From CAZXWN01 sp964644695 [NCBI: uncultured bacterium] (GTDB lineage Bacteria > UBP4 > UBA4092): a stretch of 39,495 bases of DNA. Each line of letters begins with the position of its first letter. The first letter of the stretch is position 1. A program made the position numbers and the translations under genes. The notes under the pieces were generated by a model. It did no database searches. It saw nothing but the letters and a program-made list of their open reading frames with translations, and was not told where the DNA came from. Shown here in pieces: positions 27,474 to 35,720 of this stretch. Where the stretch lies: positions 4,389 through 43,883 of the forward strand of contig CAZXWN010000008.1 of the NCBI GenBank assembly GCA_964644695.1, read 5' to 3'.

Positions 27474-28064
27474 ATGAAAACAAAAACGGATACTCTCATA
27501 CGACTTGTGTTTACGGACCGGGATGGTGTCTTGAACCGAAATGTCCCCGGTGAATACAATAAATCCATCAAGGAATTCCGGTTATTGCCAGGCGTCAAAG
27601 AGGCACTCGGACGACTCACTAAGGCGGGATATGAAATTCATGTCATTTCCAATCAGCAGGGTATTCCCAAAGGCCTGATGACCCTGGATGATTTAGAAGA
27701 AATGACTCGGGCACTTCGAGACCGGATTGCTCCCTTCGGCGGAAAACTCAACTCCGTCAATTATTGTCTTCATCTGGAGGCAGACAAGTGTGGTTGTCGA
27801 AAACCACAGTCAGGACTGTTTCATCAAGCCATGAACGGACGGAAGATCGATTTCAGCCGAACATGGATGGTGGGAGATTCGTGGCGGGATATCCATGCTG
27901 GGCAGGTGGTGGGGTGCCGTACCATCTTTGTGAATAATCCCAAAGTCCCAACCGTTCCCGGCAAACCCACGACATTTACTGATGGAAAACGGGAATGGAC
28001 TCCTGATTTTGTCGTCCGGAATTTTCCTCAGGCTGTTGATTTGATTTTGAAGTTGACCGTTTAA
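27474..28064 (+). CDS. gmhB: HAD-family heptose-bisphosphate phosphatase (GmhB-like)
   Basis: This 196-residue HAD-IIIA phosphatase carries the usual motifs: 'TDRDGVLN' with the nucleophile and acid-base aspartates near residues 13-15, 'VISNQQGI' (motif II), 'CRKP' with its Lys (motif III), and 'MVGDSWRDI' (motif IV). A zinc-binding set, 'CLHLEADKCGC', stands just before CRKP, as in GmhB, which removes a phosphate from heptose 1,7-bisphosphate during LPS-core or surface-glycan heptose synthesis. A histidinol-phosphatase-type substrate cannot be excluded because no other heptose genes are nearby. Length is normal for the family. No Shine-Dalgarno is visible, and the promoter lies directly upstream. 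Confidence 0.82.
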   Translation: MKTKTDTLIRLVFTDRDGVLNRNVPGEYNKSIKEFRLLPGVKEALGRLTKAGYEIHVISNQQGIPKGLMTLDDLEEMTRALRDRIAPFGGKLNSVNYCLHLEADKCGCRKPQSGLFHQAMNGRKIDFSRTWMVGDSWRDIHAGQVVGCRTIFVNNPKVPTVPGKPTTFTDGKREWTPDFVVRNFPQAVDLILKLTV

Positions 28065-28231
28065 CGCTTCTTTGAACAAAGAATATTAATAATCTAACTC
28101 AGTATTTTCAATTAAATAAACATAAATCCATAACAGCGCTATTCTGCCACCTTCTTATTGCCTTGTATTTTAAGGATTATCCGTTTATTTCTGCTGATAA
28201 AACAATGTAACCAATATTTAACATAACAAGC

Positions 28232-28261
28232 TTGACACCATTTGCTATTATTGGATATATT
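28232..28261 (+). promoter_or_regulatory. Promoter of the NiCo-riboswitch operon
   Basis: A perfect TTGACA (28232-28237) and TATATT (28256-28261) are separated by 18 bases. The start point would fall at about 28268, just at the beginning of the riboswitch aptamer. Confidence 0.65.
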
Positions 28262-28350
28262 TGTTGAAAAGAACAGGCGGCTCCGAACTTTCGGAGTGCA
28301 GCTGGGCCAGAATCATCAGGCAGCAGGTAAAAGCCCTGTGGGACTTACAA
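28262..28350 (+). ncRNA. NiCo (czcD-type) riboswitch aptamer
   Basis: The order of conserved pieces matches the NiCo riboswitch as I recall it: 'gaacaggc', a hairpin arm (ctccgaactttcggag), 'tgcagctgggc', a second short arm, 'ggcagcagg', a loop, then 'cctgtgggac'. NiCo RNAs bind Ni2+ or Co2+ cooperatively and turn on metal efflux genes. Here the aptamer sits between a good promoter and a terminator hairpin, ahead of a P-type ATPase operon. Its 3' end (cttacaaa) can pair back to the 5' flank (tttgt...aag). That pairing would hide the left arm of the terminator and so allow transcription when metal is bound. The identification is from memory of the consensus, not a covariance search. Confidence 0.8.
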
Positions 28351-28371
28351 AAAGCCCCATAGGGCTTTTTA
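28349..28371 (+). terminator. Regulated terminator of the NiCo riboswitch
   Basis: A 9-bp perfect stem (aaaaagccc at 28349-28357, gggcttttt at 28362-28370) with loop cata ends in a T run, 65 bases before the ATPase start codon. Its left arm overlaps the 3' end of the aptamer, as expected for a transcription-terminating switch. Confidence 0.82.
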
Positions 28372-28435
28372 TATGCCGCACACAAGGTGTCTTTGGATTG
28401 TTTTCTCCAAGGAAGACCAATAGAGGAGATGACCC

Positions 28436-31018
28436 ATGAGAAATCTTTTTAATGTCCAAGAACTGAAAGGCCTGACACAGGCCGAAGCCACTCAGAAGCT
28501 CCAGGAGGATGGTCCGAACGAGCTTCCCTCTGCAAAACCTCGAAGTATCTTTGCCATTGCATTTGAAGTGATCCGTGAACCCATGTTTTTATTGCTGATT
28601 GCCGGCGGTGGGATCTATCTTCTTCTGGGGGATATTCAGGAAGCCATTCTGCTTTTAGCTTTTGTATTCGTTGTCATCGGAATCACACTTCAACAGGAAC
28701 GCAAAACTGAAAATGCACTCCAGGCCTTGAGGGATTTATCCAGTCCTCGCGCTCATGTTATCCGAGACGGTGAAGAGACCGTGATACCTGGTCGGGATGT
28801 TGTCCGTGGAGATTTGGTGATTATTGCTGAAGGTGACAGAATCCCGGCAGATGGCGTCATCTTGTCCTCAGTCAACATTTCTGTGGATGAGTCACTGTTG
28901 ACAGGTGAATCTGTCCCTGTCCGAAAAAGCAACTGGAACGGTAAAACGATAAATCACCGCCCGGGGGGTGATGACGAACCCTCCGTATATTCGGGGTCCA
29001 TGGTTGTCCAGGGACAAGGGGTCATGTTGGTTCAAAAAACAGGTTCTTTTACCGAAATAGGTAAGATTGGGACTTCTCTCCGAATCATTGAGACCGAGAA
29101 AACCTCTTTGGAAAAACAAACAGCACGCCTGGTTAAAAATATTGCAATTGCCGGAGGCATCCTCAGTGGATTGGTTGTTTTGGCTTATGGCCTCACCCGC
29201 GGAAACTGGCTGGATGGCATTCTGGCTGGAATCGCGTTAGCAATGGCCATGTTACCGGAGGAATTCCCTGTTGTTTTGACCATCTTTCTGGCTCTGGGTG
29301 CGTGGCGTATTTCCCAAAAGAGAGTCCTGGCACGGAGAATGCCTGCCGTAGAGATACTCGGTTCGGCGACAGTCTTATGTGTCGACAAAACAGGAACACT
29401 GACTCAAAATCAAATGACGGTAGTCGAGCTGGATGCCCAAGACAAACCATACTCCATATCCTCAAATAAAGACAAACCTCTCCCGGAAGATTATCATGCA
29501 CTGGTGGAATACAGTATCCTGGCCAGTCAACGCGATCCTTTTGACCCAATGGAAAAAGCCTTTCACAATCTGGGATTGACCTATCTGGCAAACACTGAAC
29601 ATCTGCACGGAGACTGGACTCTCGTACATCAATATCCTTTGTCTCGCGAACTATTAGCCATGTCTCATGTCTGGAAATCCCCTTCTGGAGAAAATTATGT
29701 CATTGCCGCCAAAGGGGCACCCGAGGCTATTGCAGATTTATGCCACTTTAATGAAACACAGTTGGAAGACCTGTCCAAAAATATTATCGTTATGGCACAA
29801 AAAGGATTACGCGTTCTGGGTATTGCACGGGCCGTCTTTACGAAAAACCAAAACCTGCCAGCCGGCCATCATGATTTCAACTTTGAATTTATCGGCCTGG
29901 TCGGATTAGAGGATCCGATTCGCCCCACGGTCCCGGCGGCCGTCAAGGAATGCCATGACGCTGGAATCCGAGTTGTCATGATTACGGGAGATTATCCGGT
30001 TACGGCTCAGAATATTGGACGACAAATTAGTATCAGACATCCAGAAAATGTGATTACCGGAGATGAACTTAATAATATGACGGATGGTGAGCTGGCCAAG
30101 CAAATCAATTCCGTGAATATTTTCGCCCGGGTCGTTCCTGAACAAAAGTTACGACTGGTGCAGGCTTTTAAAGCCAATGGCGAGATTGCCGCTATGACTG
30201 GAGATGGTGTAAACGACGCCCCCGCCCTTAAAGCATCTGATATTGGTGTGGCTATGGGAGGACGTGGAACGGATGTCGCCCGTGAAGCAGCAGGACTTGT
30301 TTTATTAGATGATGACTTTTCATCCATTGTCAGTTCCGTCCGACTCGGGAGACGCATCTTCGATAATCTCCAGAAAGCCATGTCTTATATTTTTGCCATT
30401 CATGTACCCATTGCCGGCTTGTCACTTATCCCGGTTGCTTTGGGTTGGCCCTTGTTATTAATGCCAGTTCATATTGTTTTTATGGAACTCATTATCGACC
30501 CTGCCTGCTCTACGGTGTTTGAGGCTGAGCCCGCTGAGGCCGATGTCATGCAACGCCCTCCACGAGATCCAAAAGAATCCATTTTCAATTGGAAAGCAAT
30601 TACTTTAAGCATGTTCCAGGGATTAGGTATTCTCCTGATGTGTTTAGGGGTATTCCTGACAGCAGACAGGTTGGGATTGTCTGTAAAAGAAGCCCGAACG
30701 ATGGCATTTACTACCCTAATCATCGCCAATGTCTCCCTGATTCTAACCAATGTTTCCTGGACACGGAGTCTTCTGGCAACCCTCTGTTCAAAAAATACAG
30801 CACAATGGTGGGTCGTCAGTGGCGCGCTTCTCTTCTTAGGATTGGTCCTGTATGTTCCATTTCTAAGTAACCTCTTCCAGTTCCAGCATCTGAGTCTGCT
30901 GGATTTGGGGATATGTTTGTTGGCGGGCCTGTCCAGTGTTGCCTGGTTTGAAATTATCAAACTTTTCAAAAAAAACAAACAATTCATAAATAACCCACCA
31001 ACAAATATTGAACAGTAA
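28436..31018 (+). CDS. Cation-transporting P-type ATPase, probable Ni/Co exporter
   Basis: This 860-residue P2-like P-type ATPase resembles Ca-pump relatives. It has an N-terminal cation-ATPase region, the actuator loop TGESVP near 157, the phosphorylation site DKTGTLT near 317, and the hinge GDGVNDAP near 588. Its membrane ion site is not the Ca-pump PEGLP. The fourth helix has 'LPEEFPVV' and the sixth has 'MELIIDPACS'. I know this PEEFP/ELIIDP subfamily as widespread but without an assigned ion. The upstream NiCo riboswitch implies that it pumps Ni2+ or Co2+ outward. It lacks the N-terminal metal-binding domains and CPC/SPC motif of P1B heavy-metal pumps. A strong Shine-Dalgarno (gaggagat) precedes the start. 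It is first in a four-gene operon with gaps of 21, 24 and 35 bases. Confidence 0.9.
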   Translation: MRNLFNVQELKGLTQAEATQKLQEDGPNELPSAKPRSIFAIAFEVIREPMFLLLIAGGGIYLLLGDIQEAILLLAFVFVVIGITLQQERKTENALQALRDLSSPRAHVIRDGEETVIPGRDVVRGDLVIIAEGDRIPADGVILSSVNISVDESLLTGESVPVRKSNWNGKTINHRPGGDDEPSVYSGSMVVQGQGVMLVQKTGSFTEIGKIGTSLRIIETEKTSLEKQTARLVKNIAIAGGILSGLVVLAYGLTRGNWLDGILAGIALAMAMLPEEFPVVLTIFLALGAWRISQKRVLARRMPAVEILGSATVLCVDKTGTLTQNQMTVVELDAQDKPYSISSNKDKPLPEDYHALVEYSILASQRDPFDPMEKAFHNLGLTYLANTEHLHGDWTLVHQYPLSRELLAMSHVWKSPSGENYVIAAKGAPEAIADLCHFNETQLEDLSKNIIVMAQKGLRVLGIARAVFTKNQNLPAGHHDFNFEFIGLVGLEDPIRPTVPAAVKECHDAGIRVVMITGDYPVTAQNIGRQISIRHPENVITGDELNNMTDGELAKQINSVNIFARVVPEQKLRLVQAFKANGEIAAMTGDGVNDAPALKASDIGVAMGGRGTDVAREAAGLVLLDDDFSSIVSSVRLGRRIFDNLQKAMSYIFAIHVPIAGLSLIPVALGWPLLLMPVHIVFMELIIDPACSTVFEAEPAEADVMQRPPRDPKESIFNWKAITLSMFQGLGILLMCLGVFLTADRLGLSVKEARTMAFTTLIIANVSLILTNVSWTRSLLATLCSKNTAQWWVVSGALLFLGLVLYVPFLSNLFQFQHLSLLDLGICLLAGLSSVAWFEIIKLFKKNKQFINNPPTNIEQ

Positions 31019-31039
31019 AAATCAAACAGGATATTTTTT

Positions 31040-31984
31040 ATGCATTTGCCGAAACATATAAAGAAGATTTTAAAATGGGGGGGCTTGGGTTGTGCCCTTA
31101 TTACAGGGCTCTTTCTGTTAATAACAGGATTCTTGTTTCTCAAATCAGTTCCCAATACTTATCAATGGGTCAACCGGACAACACAAGACCTGTGGGCTAT
31201 GCTTCCAAAAGATATAATCTCTGCACAACTTCCTGGAAATTTGACTATTCCACCTATCCTTCAAGGATTCTTGAAACTTCCACCTAAAGATCAAATTGCA
31301 CTGGGGAAAGAAATCTCAGCCCAGGAAGGACTGGATGCTAATACCTATACTGCAACCCATTTAAAAACCATTTCAGTTAAGATGATCAAATCACTCCCTG
31401 AGAAATATAAAGGACCTGTAGAACTGGGTGGGTGGGACTGGCAAGTCAATGCTACAAAGAGTAAATCTGGAGAAATTAATGCCATTGCCCTTCCGGGTGG
31501 AAGAATCTATGTCTATGATGGACTTCTAAAACTGACCAACAACAATCCTGATCAATTGGCAGCTATTATTGGACATGAAATGGCTCATGTTGTCGAAGAA
31601 CACTCTGCTAAACAAATGCGAAATTCTGGATTATTACAAAAAACCGTAGAATCACTTTTGCAAAGTTCAAATGCTGAAGGTGAAGGTGAAGTACCCCAGC
31701 AGACTATCCTCAAAACAGCAGCAGCTCAGATGGGAAAACAAATCACTGAGATGCAACTGTCTCAATCGGCTGAATACCAGGCTGATGAATTGGGTTTTCA
31801 ATTCATGCAAGCAGCAGGATACAACCCTGCTAAAGGATTGGAAGTATTAGAAAAACTGGCAAAAATGGACTCGCAAAAAAATAGTTTATTAACGGGTGTG
31901 TTCAGCACTCATCCGCCGACAATAAATAGAATTGAACGATTAAGGAAACATTTTGATACTCAGTCTCGTCTAAATCTGAAATAG
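31040..31984 (+). CDS. Membrane-anchored M48-family metalloprotease
   Basis: This 314-residue peptidase has one N-terminal transmembrane segment (about 12-35), and the rest is probably periplasmic. The zinc site is HEMAH (His179-His183), with the third ligand expected in 'EYQADELG' near 245. A typical M48C feature, 'STHPPTINRIERL', lies near the C-terminus. The family (Oma1/LoiP/YcaL-like) degrades damaged or misfolded envelope proteins. It begins 21 bases after the ATPase gene and should share its Ni/Co-induced transcript. I infer a role in removing mismetallated envelope proteins, or simply in stress response. Confidence 0.88.
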   Translation: MHLPKHIKKILKWGGLGCALITGLFLLITGFLFLKSVPNTYQWVNRTTQDLWAMLPKDIISAQLPGNLTIPPILQGFLKLPPKDQIALGKEISAQEGLDANTYTATHLKTISVKMIKSLPEKYKGPVELGGWDWQVNATKSKSGEINAIALPGGRIYVYDGLLKLTNNNPDQLAAIIGHEMAHVVEEHSAKQMRNSGLLQKTVESLLQSSNAEGEGEVPQQTILKTAAAQMGKQITEMQLSQSAEYQADELGFQFMQAAGYNPAKGLEVLEKLAKMDSQKNSLLTGVFSTHPPTINRIERLRKHFDTQSRLNLK

Positions 31985-32008
31985 GATTGTTATAGGAGAG
32001 AATATATC

Positions 32009-32491
32009 ATGAACAAAAAGAAGATTAATCAGATTGTAGATTACTGCGGAATTATTACAAGCTCACTGGTCATTGGAACGGGGATTGTTCTGGGTCTGAA
32101 AAAGACGTTTGGTATTTCCATATTCCCATCGGCCAACTTCAGAGACATTAAAGAAGCTCATGAACTGGGAATGGTACTGTTTATATTAACGGTTATCATA
32201 CACCTTGGCTTCCACTGGGCTCAGATAAAAGCTCTCTTCAAACAATACCTGGCATATCCCGTGAAACTGTTAAGTGATTACAGTTTATTAATTGCGGCGA
32301 TTATTCTGGTCTTTGTCGGATTGAGCATGATACCGGAGGGCGGACCTAGAAGAGAAGTGCAGGAAATGGTGCAGGCCGTCAGAAAATCAGACGGTATTGG
32401 ATTGTATATCCATTATGCAGGCGGTCTGTTACTGTTGTCCGGTCTGCTCTATCATGTGATCCACCGGCGAAAACTTTTATTTAATAAGTAA
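32009..32491 (+). CDS. DUF4405-like integral membrane protein
   Basis: This 160-residue protein has four hydrophobic helices (about 10-28, 50-66, 84-102 and 130-148). His residues lie within or near them ('IKEAHELGMVLFILTVIIHLGFHW' region and 'IHYAGGLLLLSGLLYHVIH'), the arrangement of DUF4405 and other cytochrome-b561-like four-helix proteins that may bind haem. Function is unknown. The aggag Shine-Dalgarno supports the start. It is third in the NiCo operon. The paired histidines could bind haem or metal; I cannot tell which. Confidence 0.72.
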   Translation: MNKKKINQIVDYCGIITSSLVIGTGIVLGLKKTFGISIFPSANFRDIKEAHELGMVLFILTVIIHLGFHWAQIKALFKQYLAYPVKLLSDYSLLIAAIILVFVGLSMIPEGGPRREVQEMVQAVRKSDGIGLYIHYAGGLLLLSGLLYHVIHRRKLLFNK

Positions 32492-32526
32492 TATTCATGT
32501 AACTATTTTATTAGGAGGATGACAAA

Positions 32527-32865
32527 ATGAAATGCCCAGTATGTGATGGACAGCTTCGTGCTGTCGATAAGTATGGAGTCGAAATTGATATATGCCCGGA
32601 TTGTAAAGGAGTATGGCTGGATCGGGGTGAATTAGAAAAGATTCTGTCAATGGCTGAGAAACAGGATACTGGTTATAGTACCCACCCTGCAGCTCCACAA
32701 CAGACTAAAGATGACTTCCGGGTAAAGACTCCCCAGCATTATGACCATGATGATGACCATGATCGGCATGGTTACAATAAAGATTACAAACACGACCATG
32801 ACCATGATGACAGATATGGACACAAAAAACGAAAAGGTTCATGGTTATCGGATTTGTTTGATTAG
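32527..32865 (+). CDS. TFIIB-type zinc-ribbon protein with His/Asp-rich tail
   Basis: This is a 112-residue protein. Residues 1-45 are a zf-TFIIB-type zinc ribbon (CPVC...CPDCKGVWLDRGEL), a common small bacterial family of unknown role. Residues about 72-105 are a tail packed with His and Asp (HYDHDDDHDRHGY, then KHDHDHDDRYGHKK), well suited to bind Ni2+ or Co2+. It ends 'GSWLSDLFD', a short C-terminal motif seen with other members of this family. A strong Shine-Dalgarno (aggagg) precedes it. It is last in the NiCo-riboswitch operon, so a metal buffer or chaperone role is a natural inference. Confidence 0.82.
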   Translation: MKCPVCDGQLRAVDKYGVEIDICPDCKGVWLDRGELEKILSMAEKQDTGYSTHPAAPQQTKDDFRVKTPQHYDHDDDHDRHGYNKDYKHDHDHDDRYGHKKRKGSWLSDLFD

Positions 32866-32888
32866 TCCAGAAAAAACATCTTTCAGTA

Positions 32889-32926
32889 ATAAAAAAACCA
32901 CACTTCAAATGAGTGTGGTTTTTTTA
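32889..32926. terminator. Bidirectional Rho-independent terminator
   Basis: The stem aaaaccacact / agtgtggtttt has A and T runs on the outer sides, so it can end both the plus-strand NiCo operon and the convergent minus-strand hydrolase operon, whose stop codon is at 32930. Confidence 0.9.
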
Positions 32927-32929
32927 TAT

Positions 32930-33964
32930 TCAGGGTTTGGAGGGTGGGGGCATCGGATGCCCTGTGATAATGTTCAGGGGTTCACTCTGAATTTCATCAA
33001 GATATACCGGGGGATGATTAAATACTGGATGGGATTTCTCCAAAGGTGTCCCCGTGATCATCCCATGAATAAACCCATTCTTCGGGCCTACCAATACCGT
33101 GTGTAAGATTTTCAAATCGGGATTATGCAGGAGTATCAAATCAACCTGACCCCTAGAATCCTGATACTGATTCATTACGGTGGAAGTCGTAAGTGATAAT
33201 GCCATTGGTCCCTGAAGATACCGGGCCAGATTCTCTGTCTTTCGCCAGGTTCCACCCGTGGGAGACACAATATTTTTGCCGTCTAACTTAACATCCCGGT
33301 CATCATAAGAAATCACACTCAGAGTATGTTTTGGATTTGATTTCAACCATTGGACCAGACGAGTCCCATGACCTTCATCGGTGTAATTATAAATAGCATC
33401 CAGAAAAATGAGCCGGGAGATTTTAGAAGGAATTTCAGGAAAAGATTCCAGGTAACGAAGGATAGCACCTCCCCCGCCGGAGTGAGCTGCAAGCACCCAT
33501 TCTTTTGTGGGACAGGGGACCGCCGCCGCGGTCTCATCCAATATCCGGGGAAGAATCTTAATATAATCAGGATGGTTGGCAGCCCAGGTCGGCCAGGACC
33601 GTTTATTGGCTTCCATATAAGCAATCACCAGATTTTCTCTGGGAAACATCTTTCGAACCACTCGGGTCTGTGCTGCAATATGTTGAATATCATAATGCCA
33701 GTCCAGGCCGGTGGTCATTCTCGAACCTGCGGTCATTTCGATGGAGTTTCCATTCGGCAGGAAAAAGAACACCAATCGGGTCGGTTTAACTTTGGAGACT
33801 TTCGGGGGCAGGACAATGACCGAACGGACTTCCGGTTCCAACCGGATGACCCGGACTTTTTCCTGGGTCCCGGGAAATTCCTGATAACCCTCTGGCAATT
33901 TACCAGATACTGTCGTCCACATACAGGCAATCATACCAGACAAGATAAGTATTTGTTTCAACAT
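32930..33964 (-). CDS. Secreted alpha/beta-hydrolase-like protein
   Basis: This 344-residue protein has a signal peptide (core ILILSGMIACMWTTVSG). The hydrolase core is recognised by 'VLAAHSGGGGAILRYL', with the nucleophile Ser in an H-S-G-G elbow, by 'LIFLDAIY' as a possible acid site, and by 'FIHGMITG' near the C-terminus as a likely catalytic His region. Substrate unknown. Its ATG directly follows the stop of the upstream membrane-protein gene (TAAATG), so the two are coupled. A bidirectional terminator lies after it. Confidence 0.72.
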   Translation of the reverse strand: MLKQILILSGMIACMWTTVSGKLPEGYQEFPGTQEKVRVIRLEPEVRSVIVLPPKVSKVKPTRLVFFFLPNGNSIEMTAGSRMTTGLDWHYDIQHIAAQTRVVRKMFPRENLVIAYMEANKRSWPTWAANHPDYIKILPRILDETAAAVPCPTKEWVLAAHSGGGGAILRYLESFPEIPSKISRLIFLDAIYNYTDEGHGTRLVQWLKSNPKHTLSVISYDDRDVKLDGKNIVSPTGGTWRKTENLARYLQGPMALSLTTSTVMNQYQDSRGQVDLILLHNPDLKILHTVLVGPKNGFIHGMITGTPLEKSHPVFNHPPVYLDEIQSEPLNIITGHPMPPPSKP

Positions 33965-34555
33965 TTAAGGGATTTCCACCTTTTGATTTCCTTGAACAAC
34001 CTTCCAGAATAACAAACCCATAACGACCTTAACTACGATGCCCGTCCCAGAGGATAAATACATAAATATCTTCCCGGACAATATCGGTTCCAATAAGCCT
34101 GACACCCCGAAAACCATCAGCACCACCCCAAATATCTTGCGGTATCCATACAAATCAGAAGAGATAGTGATGGTCTGATATCCCAGTACATAATATCCCA
34201 TCGCGGCAGTAAAAAAAAGAAGTTCCATAATACGGTCAATATTGATTCCAAATATCATTCCCGGCCGGGGTAAAACCTGAACAAAACTCATCAGGACCAA
34301 GACAAAGAGCAACACCGTAATGGTAGGATTCATTTGTTTAACGGAAGCACGGGAAACCAGAAGTTCTCTGTATTTCGAAAGAGGATAATAGGTAAGCACC
34401 AGTTGCAGAATAGAAAGACCTGCCGTCAAAGGCAACACCTGCCAGACATCCTGTTTCCCCAACCATAACTGGGCCCAGATAAAGACAGGTGTTAAAAAGG
34501 CAGATAACAGACATAAAAGTCCTGCCAGTTTGAATTGTCTTCGTTGCGTCAACAT
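33965..34555 (-). CDS. Integral membrane protein, six predicted helices
   Basis: This 196-residue protein of unknown family has about six hydrophobic segments (roughly 10-28, 40-57, 79-96, 110-127, 142-160 and 168-188) and no recognised catalytic motif. Its stop codon touches the start codon of the secreted hydrolase gene, so the two are probably co-expressed and may work together at the envelope. Confidence 0.7.
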   Translation of the reverse strand: MLTQRRQFKLAGLLCLLSAFLTPVFIWAQLWLGKQDVWQVLPLTAGLSILQLVLTYYPLSKYRELLVSRASVKQMNPTITVLLFVLVLMSFVQVLPRPGMIFGINIDRIMELLFFTAAMGYYVLGYQTITISSDLYGYRKIFGVVLMVFGVSGLLEPILSGKIFMYLSSGTGIVVKVVMGLLFWKVVQGNQKVEIP

Positions 34556-34721
34556 ATCACCTGGATCTCTACTCCCTTACCAATATCTCACAAACCCAAT
34601 TTTGTGGTTTTCCTGATATATCCAATTATTCTGGACTCTCTACATCGGACTTCCATTATACCCATTTAGATTTACCGCTTGATTATAACAAACACTGGAT
34701 GGATTTCTCATCCTGCCTAAA

Positions 34722-34762
34722 TTAAATAAAAACCGGTCAGGCAGAAAACTGCCCGACCGGTT
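34722..34762 (-). terminator. Rho-independent terminator, twin of 35652-35692
   Basis: The arms 34731-34744 and 34749-34762 form a 14-bp stem with one G-U pair, followed on the minus strand by TTTATTTAA. Fourteen bases (aaccggtcaggcag) are identical to the terminator of the neighbouring gene. Confidence 0.88.
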
Positions 34763-34782
34763 GTAATAACTTTATTTAAAGA

Positions 34783-35499
34783 TTATTTAGTGTAAATTTC
34801 CCATTCACGGACAGCGCTTGTCACGGCAGTAACACTAATGTCATCAACACCAACCCATTCATCACTACCAGTAACATTGGTTGTCATGATTCTTAACTGG
34901 ACTTGTGCTTGATTACAACAGGCAGCCGGTAAATATACGGAAACGGTGGTGCTCATGGTCAGGCTCGGACCGGCAGAGGCATCGGCAATATAGGCTTCCG
35001 GAATATTGGTAAAATCACCGGTTTCACCAACGCGATATTGTAATGCTACCCACTGGGCGGCATTGTCAGCAGTATCATCAATGTCTCTTAATGTATAGTC
35101 CACTTTCACGGAAGAAATACCGGTCGTATTCAGGTGAATCAGCAGGAATGGAGAATCTGCCGTTCCAGAACCTTGAAATGCTACGACAGGGTCAGTAAGT
35201 TCAAATTCAGCGACGCCGCCAGAAGTAAAAGCAGTGCTTACTTGTGGAAAGTTCGCATATACCTGTACAGATGTTTCTAATGAAAGAAGACATGACACTG
35301 GACTGTAATTTGTTGCTTGTGCACCATTATCACCTCTGTGTCCAATAATACCCGGAACAGCTGACCAGTCATTGGCTGTTGTAATCAAACTAACATCAGA
35401 CCAGTTCTGTGAAAATGGCAGGGTTTGATAGGTGGAATTTGCAAACACTGATGTGGTAAGAACTAAAAGTGCCAGAACAGATACTATCATCTTTTTCAC
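34783..35499 (-). CDS. Secreted protein, 'YTLRDIDD' family, paralogue 3
   Basis: This is a 238-residue exported protein. The body matches the paralogues at 25329 and 26615 ('QTLPFSQNWSDV', 'GVAEFELTDPVVAF', 'VDYTLRDIDDTAD', 'FTNIPEAYIAD', 'DEWVGVDD'). The signal peptide (KKMIVSVLALLVLTTSVFA), the tail (VREWEIYTK) and the terminator match instead those of the next gene upstream. I chose GTG at 35499 because AAGGAG lies 9 bases upstream and the same GTG-AAA-AA(G/A)-ATG start is used in that neighbour. A longer reading from 35742 would run through the ribosome site and the neighbour's terminator and is rejected. Function unknown. Confidence 0.78.
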   Translation of the reverse strand: MKKMIVSVLALLVLTTSVFANSTYQTLPFSQNWSDVSLITTANDWSAVPGIIGHRGDNGAQATNYSPVSCLLSLETSVQVYANFPQVSTAFTSGGVAEFELTDPVVAFQGSGTADSPFLLIHLNTTGISSVKVDYTLRDIDDTADNAAQWVALQYRVGETGDFTNIPEAYIADASAGPSLTMSTTVSVYLPAACCNQAQVQLRIMTTNVTGSDEWVGVDDISVTAVTSAVREWEIYTK

Positions 35500-35651
35500 G
35501 ATATGTTTCTCCTTTTTTTTATTTACTGTGATTATAGATGAATTCCAGATTTTCGCAAGGAAAAAATATTGGGCTTTTAATATAGCTGTTTGGCAAGGGG
35601 TAACCCATTTAGAATGAGGCATGTACGATAACACACTTAAGATAAGTGTCG

Positions 35652-35692
35652 GAATATAAAAACCGGTCAGGCAGTTTCCTACCTGACCGGTT
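35652..35692 (-). terminator. Rho-independent terminator, twin of 34722-34762
   Basis: An 11-bp perfect stem (AACCGGTCAGG at 35661-35671, CCTGACCGGTT at 35682-35692) is followed on the minus strand by TTTATATT. It ends the upstream OB-fold-like gene. Confidence 0.9.
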
Positions 35693-35720
35693 GTAATATC
35701 TTCAACTAACGAATAATTAA

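Noticed and set aside
28436-31018. Ordinary Ca2+ or Mg2+ pump
   Set aside because: The fourth-helix motif is PEEFP and not PEGLP, and the upstream switch looks like a NiCo RNA, not a Mg2+ sensor. The ion remains unproven.
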